In this document: positions 1 through 8,254 of the stretch, one piece after another
How positions within the stretch are numbered: the first letter of the stretch is position 1
Layout: every line of letters begins with the position of its first letter
From: an uncultured Haemophilus sp.
GTDB taxonomy: Bacteria > Pseudomonadota > Gammaproteobacteria > Enterobacterales > Pasteurellaceae
Assembly: GCA_902481695.1 (NCBI GenBank)
Contig: CABSXY010000005.1
Coordinates: 1-26,008, forward strand
DNA: 26,008 nucleotides
Direction: 5' to 3'
Notes under the pieces: generated by a model
Database searches by the model: none
What the model saw: the letters and a program-made list of their open reading frames with translations, nothing else
Told to the model about the DNA's origin: nothing
Position numbers and translations under genes: made by a program

Positions 1-47
1 CGTTAGATTTAATGATCGGTTATTTACCGGCTATTCAATATATTTAA
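1..47 (+). CDS. C-terminal tail of an unidentified upstream gene (partial)
   Basis: One frame is open from the window edge and ends at TAA (45-47). It reads LDLMIGYLPAIQYI, a plausible hydrophobic C-terminus. It stops 9 nt before the next ATG, the spacing expected inside an operon. Only 14 residues are visible, so the family cannot be named, and an open frame this short could be chance. Confidence 0.35.
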   Translation, partial: LDLMIGYLPAIQYI

Positions 48-56
48 AAGGTTTTT

Positions 57-674
57 ATGCAACAAACTCATTTCAATTTATACAAGATGAGCAAAAATGT
101 CCTTTTTGCTTTAACAGCTTTTTCATTAGTCGCCTGTACGACAACACCAAGTGAACCGCCAAAAAATACAGAACATTGGGCAACTCTAATCAGCAAACAG
201 GAAAATTTACATCAGGTGGATAATAAATTTTACCGTAGTGAGCAATTAGAAGCACAATCTGAAGCGTTATTAAATAAATTGAATATTCACACTATTGTGA
301 ATTTACGCTTTTTTGACCGTAATGATGATAAACAAGCATTTGGTCATACTAAGATCAATTTGATTAATACCCCATTACTTACTTGGTCAATCAGCCCAGA
401 TGAAGTAGCTGATATTTTGTGGCAAATTAAACAACATCAAAAAAATGGTGCGGTTTTAGTGCATTGCTATCATGGTGCTGACAGAACAGGCCTCATTGTT
501 GCAAGCTACCGTGTGATTTATCAAAATTGGGATCTCAATGAAGCCAAACGTGAAATGCAACAAGGCCCTTACGGCTATCATTCTGTTTGGAAAAATATTG
601 ATAATTTCTTCACGCAAGAGAATATGGCTAAGATCAAAGCCGAATTAGATAAACGTTCTAACAAGACAAAATAG
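57..674 (+). CDS. Lipoprotein with dual-specificity/tyrosine-type phosphatase domain
   Basis: A 205-residue protein with a lipoprotein signal peptide followed by a cysteine-based phosphatase fold. The N-terminus has basic residues, a hydrophobic stretch (about 15-26) and a lipobox LVAC, so Cys27 should be lipidated and the enzyme should face the periplasm. The active-site loop HCYHGADRTG (about 136-145) is the HCxxGxxRT signature, with Cys137 as nucleophile and Arg143 binding phosphate. Upstream, VNLRFF resembles the strand-loop seen in bacterial DSP-like proteins. The ATG at 57 follows AAAAGG with 5 nt spacing. An in-frame ATG at 87 would give a more usual lipoprotein N-terminus (MSKNVLF) but has no clear ribosome site. 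The substrate is unknown: the fold covers protein, inositol-phosphate and phospholipid phosphatases. A terminator-like uptake-signal pair follows. Confidence 0.8.
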   Translation: MQQTHFNLYKMSKNVLFALTAFSLVACTTTPSEPPKNTEHWATLISKQENLHQVDNKFYRSEQLEAQSEALLNKLNIHTIVNLRFFDRNDDKQAFGHTKINLINTPLLTWSISPDEVADILWQIKQHQKNGAVLVHCYHGADRTGLIVASYRVIYQNWDLNEAKREMQQGPYGYHSVWKNIDNFFTQENMAKIKAELDKRSNKTK

Positions 675-684
675 AACATGAATG

Positions 685-713
685 AAAGTGCGGTTAAAAT
701 TAACCGCACTTTT
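685..713 (+). terminator. Inverted uptake-signal pair acting as likely terminator
   Basis: AAAGTGCGGTTAA (685-697) and TTAACCGCACTTT (700-712) form a 13-bp stem with a 2-nt spacer, so the loop must open by a pair or two. A short T-rich tail follows. Each arm is an exact DNA uptake signal. The hairpin lies 11 nt after the phosphatase stop and ahead of the sugar transporter. Confidence 0.7.
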
Positions 714-743
714 ATTTCCCACAACGTTACTTAATTAACATTA

Positions 744-1922
744 ATGACTATGTTTGTTCAACAACAAAACGCAACACCATCCAATATTGTGGCGTTCAAT
801 TTTCTATTGATTGCCTTTTTAACGGGAATTGCATCTGCGTTTCAAACGCCGACCTTGAGTTTATATCTCTCTCAAGAGATTCAAGTTTCACCTTTTTTTG
901 TGGGCTTGTTCTATTCAGTCAATGCCATTATTGGCATTATCTTGAGCCAAATTCTGGCGAAATATTCTGATAAGCAAGATGATCGTCGCAAAGTGATGAT
1001 TGTATGCTGCTTAATTGCCGTGCTTGGCTGTCTGATTTTTGCTTATAGCCGAAATTATTATGTGTTAATTATTATCGGCACAACGCTATTAGGGCTAGGT
1101 TCATCCGCTAATCCGCAATCTTTTGCTTTAGCGCGAGAATATGCTGAAAGTAGTCATCGTGAAGCGGTGATGTTCACCACAATTATGCGAACTCAAATCT
1201 CATTGGCTTGGATTGTTGGGCCACCGCTTTCTTTTTTCATTGCGTTAAACTGGGGCTTTGATTACATGTATTTGGTGGCGGGTTCTGCCTTTTTACTTTG
1301 TGCAGGCGTCAGCAAATTATTGCCGAAAATTCCTCGTCAAAGTGCGGTTAAAAATCAAGAGATTTTAGACAATACGCCACCAAGAAAAAGTGTGATTTAC
1401 TTGTTCATCGCTAATCTATTGCTTTGGACCTGTAACAGCATGTATCTCATTAATATGCCATTATTTGTAATTAATGAATTACATTTAGACAAAGAATTGG
1501 CGGGAACATTAATGGGAACGGCTGCAGGATTGGAAATTCCTGTGATGATTTTTGCGGGCTATCTCACCAAATATTTCAGTAAAAAGCGCTTGATGATGAT
1601 TGCTTTAGTTTCAGGTCTTGCTTTTTATTCAAGTTTATTATTTGCGGAGCAAACTTGGCAGCTTATCGGATTACAAATGCTTAACGCGATTTTTATTGGT
1701 ATTACCGCTACCATTGGCATGGTGTATTTCCAAGATTTAATGCCGACTAAAATGGGCATAGCCACTACGCTATTCAGTAATGCAGCAAAAAGTAGTTGGA
1801 TTATTGGTGGACCGATTGCCGGTATTATTGCAGAAATTTGGCATTACAACTCTGTTTTTTATGTCGCTGTGGCATTAATTTTGATCAGCGTAGTCTGTAT
1901 GTGGAAAGTCAAATCTGTTTAA
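744..1922 (+). CDS. SetA-type sugar efflux MFS transporter
   Basis: A 392-residue inner-membrane protein of the major facilitator superfamily with about 12 predicted hydrophobic segments. It matches the E. coli Set (sugar efflux transporter) family as I remember it almost block by block: QTPTLSLYLSQEI, VGLFYSVNAIIGI, FALAREYAESS, RTQISLAWIVGPP, MGTAAGLEIPVMI and YFQDLMPTKMG. Set proteins export glucosides, galactosides or lactose by proton antiport; the substrate here cannot be read from sequence. A second ATG lies two codons in (750), and neither start has a convincing Shine-Dalgarno sequence. It lies between two uptake-signal hairpins and appears to be a single-gene unit. An exact uptake signal also sits in the coding sequence at 1339-1347, in the central loop. 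Confidence 0.88.
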   Translation: MTMFVQQQNATPSNIVAFNFLLIAFLTGIASAFQTPTLSLYLSQEIQVSPFFVGLFYSVNAIIGIILSQILAKYSDKQDDRRKVMIVCCLIAVLGCLIFAYSRNYYVLIIIGTTLLGLGSSANPQSFALAREYAESSHREAVMFTTIMRTQISLAWIVGPPLSFFIALNWGFDYMYLVAGSAFLLCAGVSKLLPKIPRQSAVKNQEILDNTPPRKSVIYLFIANLLLWTCNSMYLINMPLFVINELHLDKELAGTLMGTAAGLEIPVMIFAGYLTKYFSKKRLMMIALVSGLAFYSSLLFAEQTWQLIGLQMLNAIFIGITATIGMVYFQDLMPTKMGIATTLFSNAAKSSWIIGGPIAGIIAEIWHYNSVFYVAVALILISVVCMWKVKSV

Positions 1923-1932
1923 TGAGAAATAA

Positions 1933-1961
1933 AAAAGTGCGGTCAATTTGACCGCACTTTT
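1933..1961. terminator. Bidirectional uptake-signal terminator between converging genes
   Basis: AAAAGTGCGGTCA (1933-1945) pairs with TGACCGCACTTTT (1949-1961), a 13-bp stem with loop ATT. A-runs and T-runs flank the arms. It sits between the transporter (+) and pgi (-) and can serve both strands. Confidence 0.75.
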
Positions 1962-1974
1962 ACTTTACACTATC

Positions 1975-3624
1975 TTAGCGCCATGCTTTGAATTGATTAA
2001 TCAATCCATTAGTTGAACTATCATGGCTTGAAACCTTCTCTTTGTCTGCCAATTCTGGAAGAATTCGATTCGCTAATTGTTTACCTAATTCCACGCCCCA
2101 TTGGTCGAAACTAAAGATATTGAAAATCACACCTTGTGCAAAAATTTTGTGTTCATACATAGCAATTAATGCACCAAGAACAAATGGTGTAATTTTTTGC
2201 ACTAAAATAGAGTTGGTCGGTTTGTTACCGGTAAAGACTTTGAATGGCACAATGTCTTTTACCTCATCCAACGATTTACCGGCTTTCACAAATTCTGCTT
2301 CGACTTCCTCTTTGGTTTTACCAAATGCAAGCGCTTCAGTTTGTGCAAAGAAGTTTGATAACAATTTTCTGTGATGATCACCTAATGGATTATGACTTTG
2401 TGCCGGTGCGATAAAGTCACAAGGGATTAACATCGTACCTTGGTGAATCAATTGATAGAATGCATGCTGACCGTTTGTACCTGGTTCCCCCCAAATAATT
2501 GGGCCGGTTTGATAATCACGGATAACATTGCCATTACGATCGACATATTTACCGTTTGACTCCATATTACCTTGTTGGAAATAAGCCGCAAAACGATGTA
2601 AATATTGGTCATAAGGTAAAATTGCCTCAGTTTGTGCACCAAGGAAGTTGGTATTCCATAAACCGACTAATGCTAATGTTACAGGGATATTTTTTTCTAA
2701 TGGCGCGGTACGGAAATGTTTATCCATTTCATGCGCACCACTTAATAACGCTTCAAAATTGTCAAAACCGATTGAAAGTGCAATAGAAAGACCGATTGCA
2801 GACCATAAAGAATAACGGCCACCAACCCAATCCCAGAATTCAAACATATTGTTTGTATCAATACCAAATTCTGCTACCGCTTTACCATTGGTAGAAAGTG
2901 CGGCGAAGTGTTTTGCCACCGCGCTGTTATCTTTCGCTGCCGCTAATAACCAATCGCGTGCAGAATTTGCATTGGTCATAGTTTCTTGGGTGGTGAAGGT
3001 TTTAGAAGCCACTAAGAAAAGTGTCGTTTCAGGATTCACTTTTTTCAACGTTTCAGCGATATGGGTTCCATCCACGTTTGAAACGAAGTGCATATTCAAG
3101 TGATTTTTATAAGGACGAAGCGCTTCAGTCACCATGTAAGGACCTAAGTCCGAACCACCGATACCGATATTCACCACATCAGTAATTGCTTTTCCGGTAT
3201 AACCTTTCCATTCACCTGAAATCACACGCTCACAGTACGCAATCATTTTCGCTAATACGGCATTCACTTCTGGCATCACATCTTTGCCATCTACATAGAC
3301 AGGCGTATTTGAACGGTTACGAAGTGCGGTATGTAATACTGCTCGATTTTCTGTACGATTAATTTTCTCCCCCGCAAACATAGCATTAATCGCTTCATCT
3401 AATGCAGACTCTTTAGCTAATTGACGAAGCAATTTGAGGGTTTCTTGATTAATTTTATTTTTTGAAAAATCCACTAAGATTTGATTTTCAAAAGTTAAAG
3501 AATAATCATTAAAACGATTTTGTTCTTGTTTGAACAAATCAGCAATCGTGGTATGAGCCAGTTGAGATTGGTGAGCTTCAAGCGCTTTCCACGCTTGTGT
3601 ATTGGTTGGATTGATGTTTTTCAT
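1975..3624 (-). CDS. pgi: Glucose-6-phosphate isomerase
   Basis: A 549-residue cytoplasmic enzyme, the same length as the E. coli protein, that interconverts glucose-6-phosphate and fructose-6-phosphate. Both family signatures are visible: the sugar-phosphate segment (VNIGIGGSDLGP, then VASKTFTTQET) and the C-terminal FSFDQWGVELGKQLANRI. The catalytic blocks NMESNGK (Glu) and GTNGQHAFYQLIHQG (His), and the late Lys in WGVELGKQ, are intact. The start at 3624 has a good ribosome site, AAAGGAA, about 7 nt upstream. It is the last gene of the dnaB-alr-pgi run, 56 nt after alr, and ends at a shared uptake-signal hairpin. Identity is secure. Confidence 0.98.
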   Translation of the reverse strand: MKNINPTNTQAWKALEAHQSQLAHTTIADLFKQEQNRFNDYSLTFENQILVDFSKNKINQETLKLLRQLAKESALDEAINAMFAGEKINRTENRAVLHTALRNRSNTPVYVDGKDVMPEVNAVLAKMIAYCERVISGEWKGYTGKAITDVVNIGIGGSDLGPYMVTEALRPYKNHLNMHFVSNVDGTHIAETLKKVNPETTLFLVASKTFTTQETMTNANSARDWLLAAAKDNSAVAKHFAALSTNGKAVAEFGIDTNNMFEFWDWVGGRYSLWSAIGLSIALSIGFDNFEALLSGAHEMDKHFRTAPLEKNIPVTLALVGLWNTNFLGAQTEAILPYDQYLHRFAAYFQQGNMESNGKYVDRNGNVIRDYQTGPIIWGEPGTNGQHAFYQLIHQGTMLIPCDFIAPAQSHNPLGDHHRKLLSNFFAQTEALAFGKTKEEVEAEFVKAGKSLDEVKDIVPFKVFTGNKPTNSILVQKITPFVLGALIAMYEHKIFAQGVIFNIFSFDQWGVELGKQLANRILPELADKEKVSSHDSSTNGLINQFKAWR

Positions 3625-3680
3625 GAATATTTCCTTTTAAAAATTGAATTCTTTACATTTTTGCTTTCTTACAAAAACAA

Positions 3681-4763
3681 TTAATCGACATATTCTGTTA
3701 TAACACGAGGGGTTAATTTTGTAATCAATTCATAGCTTAAAATACCACTGTATTTAGCTACCGTTTCAATTGGTAATTCCTTACCCCATAAAATCACTTC
3801 ATCACCTACTTTATCTTGGCTATCTGCGCCTAAGTCTACCGTTAGCATATCCATTGAGACGCGACCGACAATAGGAACAATACGACCATTTAGATAAACT
3901 GGCGTACCTTCTGGCACATCACGCGGATATCCATCACCGTATCCAATAGCGACAACACCAATTTTGGTATCTTTCGGACTGGTCCAAATGCCACCATAAC
4001 CAACAGGTTCACCTTTTTTATGTTCGCGCACCGCAAGCAATGAAGAAGTTAAGTTCATCACGGGGATTAAACCAAATTCAGCGCCGACAGTATCCGTTGG
4101 TGAAATGCCGTACATAATAATCCCTGGTCGAATACAATCTAAATGAGCCTCAGGCCAGAATAAAATCCCACCAGATGCGGCAATGGTTCGCTCTCCCTCT
4201 TTATTTTTTGTGGTTTGAAGGAAACGATCGAGCTGAATTTGCGTATAATCCGAATCTAACTCATCAGCACGGCTAAAATGGCTGACAAAACCTAAGTGCG
4301 GTTGAATTTGAGGGAGTTTTTTCAGCTCTTGATAAAAATAATCCACTTCATCAAGTGATACACCTAAACGGTGCATACCAGTATCAATTTTTAACCAGAC
4401 TTTAATTGGGCTTGGTACTACGGCTCGTTTTAATGCTTCAAGCTGTTCACGGTTATGTACTACCGTTTCGATGTTATTTACTGCAATAATCGGTAAATCT
4501 TTTTCATCAAAAAAGCCTTCTAGCAATAAGATCGGTTTAATAATACCGTTAGAGCGTAACGATAACGCCTCTTCTAAACGTGCCACAGCAAAGCAGTCCA
4601 CCATGCTTTCTAAAGCGGATGAGACAAATACCACACCGTGGCCATACGCATTTGCTTTCACGACGGCAATAATCTTGCTGTGGGGTGCTTTTTCTTTAAT
4701 AACTTGTAAATTATGTTTTAAGGCAAGCGAACTGATTTTCGCTGTTGCCGGTTTTACGTTCAT
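3681..4763 (-). CDS. alr: Alanine racemase
   Basis: A 360-residue pyridoxal-phosphate enzyme that makes D-alanine for peptidoglycan. The PLP lysine is Lys36 in AVVKANAYGHG, and the second catalytic base is the first Tyr of AIGYGDGYPR in the C-terminal half. IVGRVSMDMLTVDLG is the usual substrate-contact region near the end. Length is typical of Alr/DadX. The start at 4763 has a weak GGAT-type ribosome site about 9 nt away. It lies 23 nt downstream of dnaB, so the two are probably co-transcribed, and the dnaB-alr order is common in gammaproteobacteria. An exact uptake signal lies inside it at 4294-4302. There is no sign of damage. Confidence 0.97.
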   Translation of the reverse strand: MNVKPATAKISSLALKHNLQVIKEKAPHSKIIAVVKANAYGHGVVFVSSALESMVDCFAVARLEEALSLRSNGIIKPILLLEGFFDEKDLPIIAVNNIETVVHNREQLEALKRAVVPSPIKVWLKIDTGMHRLGVSLDEVDYFYQELKKLPQIQPHLGFVSHFSRADELDSDYTQIQLDRFLQTTKNKEGERTIAASGGILFWPEAHLDCIRPGIIMYGISPTDTVGAEFGLIPVMNLTSSLLAVREHKKGEPVGYGGIWTSPKDTKIGVVAIGYGDGYPRDVPEGTPVYLNGRIVPIVGRVSMDMLTVDLGADSQDKVGDEVILWGKELPIETVAKYSGILSYELITKLTPRVITEYVD

Positions 4764-4786
4764 TTTTCTAATCCGTTATCTCTTGC

Positions 4787-6193
4787 CTAATAATCATCTC
4801 TATATTCACGCTGTTCGGCAAGGTTATCAAAGCGTGAGAATTGACCGTTAAAGGCTAAACGTACACGACCAATCGGACCGTTACGTTGTTTACCAATAAT
4901 GATTTCAGCAACACCTTTATCTTCGGAATTATCGTTATACACTTCGTCACGATAAATAAACATAATCAAGTCAGCATCCTGCTCAATAGAGCCTGATTCA
5001 CGCAAGTCTGAGTTTACCGGACGTTTATCTGCACGTTGTTCTAAAGTACGGTTAAGCTGGGAAAGCGCAATAACCGGGACTTCCAATTCTTTTGCTAATG
5101 CTTTTAAAGAACGAGAAATCTCAGCGATCTCTAAGGTACGGTTATCTGAAAATGCGGGGGCGCGCATTAATTGAAGGTAGTCCACCATAATCATGCTTAA
5201 ACCACCATTTTCACGATACACACGACGTGCGCGAGAACGCAATTCTGTTGGGGTTAACCCCGATGAATCATCAATATAAAGATTGTTTTTTTGCTTAAAC
5301 ATCCCAAACACGCTGGCAATTTTGCTCCATTCTGCTTCTTCCAAGTTTTGGCCAGTACGAATTTTGGTTTGATCCACGCGAGCGAGAGAGGCAATCATAC
5401 GCATCATAATTTGTTCAGCTGGCATCTCTAAACTGAAGACTAATACTGGCTTATCACTTGCCATGGCGGCATTTTCACAAAGGTTCATTGCAAATGTGGT
5501 TTTACCCATGGAAGGACGCGCCGCCACAATGATGAGATCGGAAGGCTGTAAACCTGCTGTTTTCTTGTCTAAATCAACAAAACCTGTTGTAACCCCTGTC
5601 ACACCGTTATGATTTTCAAGCTTACCTAAGGTTTCAATTCGAACGATGGTGCTTTCTAATACGCTGAGCACGTTTTGTGGTCCTTCTGTTGAAGAACTTC
5701 GTTTTTCAGCGATCGCAAAGACTTCCCTTTCAGCTTCATCCAATACCATTTTGATGTCTTTGCCTTTTGGGGAATAACTGTTTTCTGCAATACGATTCCC
5801 CGCTGCAATAAGCTCACGCAAAATCGCTTTTTCACGTACGATTTCGGCATAAGCCAAAATATTAATGGCATTTGGGGTATTATTAGAAAGATCAGCGAGA
5901 TAAGCAAAACCGCCTACAGAATCACTGATACCTTTGGCTTTAAGCGCTTGATCGAGGGTAATTAAATCAATTGGCATTTGGTTACGCATTAATTCTTCCA
6001 TGGTTTGGAAGATGGCTTTATGTGCAAAAGTGTAAAAATCCTCAGCAATGACCCTTTCCGCAATGCCATCCCAATGCTGATTACTCAACATAATACCGCC
6101 AAGAACGGCTTGTTCAGCTTCAGTGGAATGAGGCGGGATACTAACTTGTTCAGTTTTCTGATCAGAAGATTGGATTTGTCGTTGTGATGCCAT
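4787..6193 (-). CDS. dnaB: Replicative DNA helicase DnaB
   Basis: A 468-residue hexameric helicase that unwinds DNA at the replication fork. The N-terminal all-alpha domain (about 20-120, starting PPHSTEAEQAVLGG) is followed by a linker and a RecA-like motor. Walker A is ARPSMGKT with Lys231; the DnaB motifs MVDYLQLM (Walker B) and ALSQLNRTLEQR are present, as is the DLRESGSIEQDADLIMF block. Length is close to E. coli DnaB, and no intein interrupts the motor. The ATG at 6193 fits family alignments although the ribosome site is poor (TTGAAATCC). It heads the dnaB-alr-pgi run, with a single uptake signal upstream at 6261-6269. Confidence 0.98.
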   Translation of the reverse strand: MASQRQIQSSDQKTEQVSIPPHSTEAEQAVLGGIMLSNQHWDGIAERVIAEDFYTFAHKAIFQTMEELMRNQMPIDLITLDQALKAKGISDSVGGFAYLADLSNNTPNAINILAYAEIVREKAILRELIAAGNRIAENSYSPKGKDIKMVLDEAEREVFAIAEKRSSSTEGPQNVLSVLESTIVRIETLGKLENHNGVTGVTTGFVDLDKKTAGLQPSDLIIVAARPSMGKTTFAMNLCENAAMASDKPVLVFSLEMPAEQIMMRMIASLARVDQTKIRTGQNLEEAEWSKIASVFGMFKQKNNLYIDDSSGLTPTELRSRARRVYRENGGLSMIMVDYLQLMRAPAFSDNRTLEIAEISRSLKALAKELEVPVIALSQLNRTLEQRADKRPVNSDLRESGSIEQDADLIMFIYRDEVYNDNSEDKGVAEIIIGKQRNGPIGRVRLAFNGQFSRFDNLAEQREYRDDY

Positions 6194-6293
6194 AAGGATT
6201 TCAATTTAAACTAAAAAACTATGCTTATGATACCGCAAATACGAGGTGGTTTTAAGAAAAAAGTGCGGTCAATATTTTCAATATTTTAGACAT

Positions 6294-6318
6294 AAAAAAA
6301 CGGTGGAAAAATCCACCG
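6294..6318 (-). terminator. Intrinsic terminator of pykA
   Basis: On the minus strand CGGTGGA (6318-6312), loop TTTT, and TCCACCG (6307-6301) form a 7-bp stem followed by seven T (6300-6294). It starts 24 nt after the pykA stop. Confidence 0.85.
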
Positions 6319-6342
6319 CTCTTTTTTATTCAGTAATGTTGA

Positions 6343-7779
6343 TTATTCAACCGTTAAAGTACGACATACGTTAGTTGTACCTTCAGATTCATCACCTTGT
6401 GTTAATAAAACAAGATCACCTGAAACTAAATAACCTTTTTCTTTTAATAGGTTAATCGCGGCTTTTGCACCTGCAGAGCTACGAGATTCACCATCAAAAT
6501 GAACTGGTGTGACACCGCGGTACAATGCGCAACGGTTTAATGTTTCTTGAACACGAGAAAGTGCAAAGATTGGTAAACCTGAGCTAATACGTGACATTAA
6601 TAATGGTGTACGACCAGAGTGGCTTAATGTAATGATTGCTGCAATACCGCTTAAGTGGTTCGCTGCATACATCGCAGACATTGCTACAGATTCTTCAATA
6701 TCTCTGAACTCACGATCTAAACGGTGATGAGAAACATTGATGCTAGGCATTTTTTCTGCACCTAAACATACGCGAGCCATTGTCGCTACAGTTTCAGCTG
6801 GATATTGACCTGCTGCAGTTTCTGCTGAAAGCATTACCGCATCAGTACCATCTAATACCGCATTTGCCACGTCCATTACTTCTGCACGAGTTGGCATTGG
6901 GTTGCTGATCATTGACTCCATCATTTGAGTTGCAGTAATAACCGCACGGTTTAATTGACGTGAACGACGAATTAATTTTTTCTGTACGCCAACTAATTCT
7001 GGGTCACCAATTTCAACACCTAAGTCACCACGCGCAACCATGATTACATCAGAAGCAAGGATGATATCGTCCATTGATGCATCATCAACTACGGTTTCAG
7101 CACGTTCAACTTTAGCAACGATTTTTGCATCTAAACCTGCTTGTTTTGCTAACTCACGTGCATAGTTTAAATCTGCACTTGAACGTGGGAAAGATACCGC
7201 TAAGAAATCCACACCGATACGTGCCGCAGTGATAATATCTGCTTTATCTTTTTCAGTTAATGCATCTGCAGATAAGCCACCACCTAATTTGTTGATCCCT
7301 TTATTGTTTGATAATGGACCACCAACAGTCACTTCAGTAAATACTTTTGCACCTTCTGTAGAAAGTACTTTTAATTGAACACGGCCGTCATCTAATAAAA
7401 GAATATCGCCTGGTACAACATCTTGTGGAAGTGTTTTATAGTCTAAACCTACGGCTTCTTGATTACCTTCACCTTTTGGTAATTCCGCATCAAGAATAAA
7501 TTTATCACCAACATTTAAGAAAATTTTGCCGTCTTTAAAAGTAGAAACACGAATTTTAGGACCTTGTAAGTCACCTAAAATTGCCACGGTTTTACCTAAT
7601 TTCTTCGCGATCGCACGAACACGCTCAGCACGCTCAATATGATCATCTGGTGTACCGTGAGAAAAGTTCATACGCACAACATTAGCGCCTGCTGCGATAA
7701 TTTTTTCAAGATTGTTATCGCGATCTGTTGCTGGACCCATTGTACATACAATCTTCGTTCTTCTTAATTTTCTAGACAT
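6343..7779 (-). CDS. pykA: Pyruvate kinase, type II (PykA)
   Basis: A 478-residue glycolytic enzyme that turns phosphoenolpyruvate and ADP into pyruvate and ATP. The sequence follows E. coli PykA (480 aa as I recall) much more closely than PykF, from MSRKLRRTKIVCTMGPATD to the ending TLTVE. Visible motifs are the substrate segment VRMNFSHG, the active-site block ILGDLQGPKIRVS, the metal and phosphate region AKVERAE with Lys, GDLGVEIGDP, and TQMMESM. PykA enzymes are typically activated by AMP and sugar phosphates, which is family knowledge only. A GGAG ribosome site lies about 9 nt before the start, a strong promoter lies upstream, and a terminator follows, so it is probably monocistronic. 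Confidence 0.97.
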   Translation of the reverse strand: MSRKLRRTKIVCTMGPATDRDNNLEKIIAAGANVVRMNFSHGTPDDHIERAERVRAIAKKLGKTVAILGDLQGPKIRVSTFKDGKIFLNVGDKFILDAELPKGEGNQEAVGLDYKTLPQDVVPGDILLLDDGRVQLKVLSTEGAKVFTEVTVGGPLSNNKGINKLGGGLSADALTEKDKADIITAARIGVDFLAVSFPRSSADLNYARELAKQAGLDAKIVAKVERAETVVDDASMDDIILASDVIMVARGDLGVEIGDPELVGVQKKLIRRSRQLNRAVITATQMMESMISNPMPTRAEVMDVANAVLDGTDAVMLSAETAAGQYPAETVATMARVCLGAEKMPSINVSHHRLDREFRDIEESVAMSAMYAANHLSGIAAIITLSHSGRTPLLMSRISSGLPIFALSRVQETLNRCALYRGVTPVHFDGESRSSAGAKAAINLLKEKGYLVSGDLVLLTQGDESEGTTNVCRTLTVE

Positions 7780-7857
7780 TATCTAAACTCCACAAATGGT
7801 TACAATTTACTAAAGCTTTTTTAAATTTCGGCTCATCCGAGATAAAAAACGCTGCGC

Positions 7858-7886
7858 ATTATACGCTTAAACCTGTACAAAATCAA
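7858..7886 (-). promoter_or_regulatory. Sigma-70 promoter of pykA
   Basis: On the minus strand TTGATT (7886-7881), a 17-bp spacer, then a consensus TATAAT (7863-7858). Transcription should start near 7851, giving a leader of about 70 nt before the pykA ATG. Confidence 0.7.
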
Positions 7887-7961
7887 AATAACTACTGAGA
7901 CTTTTTAAATCAGATTTTGGTTATTTTTTTAGCAGCTAAATTTAACTTAAAACAAATCCTC

Positions 7962-7990
7962 TTGTTTTCATCCTTAAAACTGTTTATCAT
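7962..7990 (+). promoter_or_regulatory. Likely promoter of the valine tRNA
   Basis: TTGTTT (7962-7967), a 17-bp spacer, and TATCAT (7985-7990), which is five of six to the -10 consensus. It ends 16 nt before the mature tRNA. The -35 is weak. Confidence 0.5.
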
Positions 7991-8006
7991 CTGCCACATC
8001 TTTTAC

Positions 8007-8083
8007 GCGACTATAGCTCAGTTGGTTAGAGCACCACCTTGACATGGTGGGGGTCACTGGTTCGAGTCCAGCTAGTCGCACCA
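8007..8083 (+). tRNA. tRNA-Val (anticodon GAC)
   Basis: A complete 77-nt cloverleaf. The acceptor arms are GCGACTA (8007-8013) and TAGTCGC (8073-8079), followed by discriminator A and an encoded CCA. The D stem is GCTC/GAGC. The anticodon stem CCACC/GGTGG encloses TTGACAT, with anticodon GAC at 8041-8043, which reads valine GUC and GUU codons. The T arm carries TTCGAGT. The first T-stem pair is an A-C mismatch (8056/8072), a position where the E. coli gene has a G-U pair as I recall. It stands alone with its own promoter and terminator. Confidence 0.97.
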
Positions 8084-8089
8084 TCTTGC

Positions 8090-8119
8090 AATCCCAAGCT
8101 TTTTAGCTTGGGATTTTTC
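8090..8119 (+). terminator. Intrinsic terminator after tRNA-Val
   Basis: AATCCCAAGCT (8090-8100) and AGCTTGGGATT (8105-8115) make an 11-bp stem with loop TTTT, followed by a T-rich tract. It starts 7 nt after the tRNA CCA. Confidence 0.9.
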
Positions 8120-8171
8120 TTTTTATCACCCTACTGAATTTGAATGAATATTTTCTGAATAATTCACATAA

Positions 8172-8190
8172 GCAAATGAAAATAATTTGC
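8172..8190 (+). promoter_or_regulatory. Putative Fur box upstream of the TonB receptor
   Basis: The 19 bases starting GCAAATGAAAAT match the Fur consensus GATAATGATAATCATTATC at 13 of 19 positions. The inner 7-1-7 form (8177-8191) matches 11 of 14 informative positions. The site abuts the -35 element of the receptor promoter, where bound Fur would block RNA polymerase. It was judged by eye and not tested. Confidence 0.5.
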
Positions 8191-8191
8191 A

Positions 8192-8220
8192 TTGATCGAC
8201 GTAAACGTTTTCGCTATACT
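8192..8220 (+). promoter_or_regulatory. Sigma-70 promoter of the TonB-dependent receptor
   Basis: TTGATC (8192-8197), a 17-bp spacer, and TATACT (8215-8220). Transcription would begin near 8227, giving a leader of about 28 nt ahead of the ATG at 8255. Confidence 0.65.
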
Positions 8221-8254
8221 TGCGGCTCTTTTATTATCTATCGGGATAGCGATT

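Noticed and set aside
7858..8119. tRNA gene as a possible attachment site for an integrated element
   Set aside because: There is no integrase, no repeated tRNA 3' end and no foreign-looking cargo on either side.
8192..8254. Longer receptor start at TTG
   Set aside because: The TTG forms part of the likely -35 element, so it would be upstream of the transcript. The ATG at 8255 gives a standard signal peptide.
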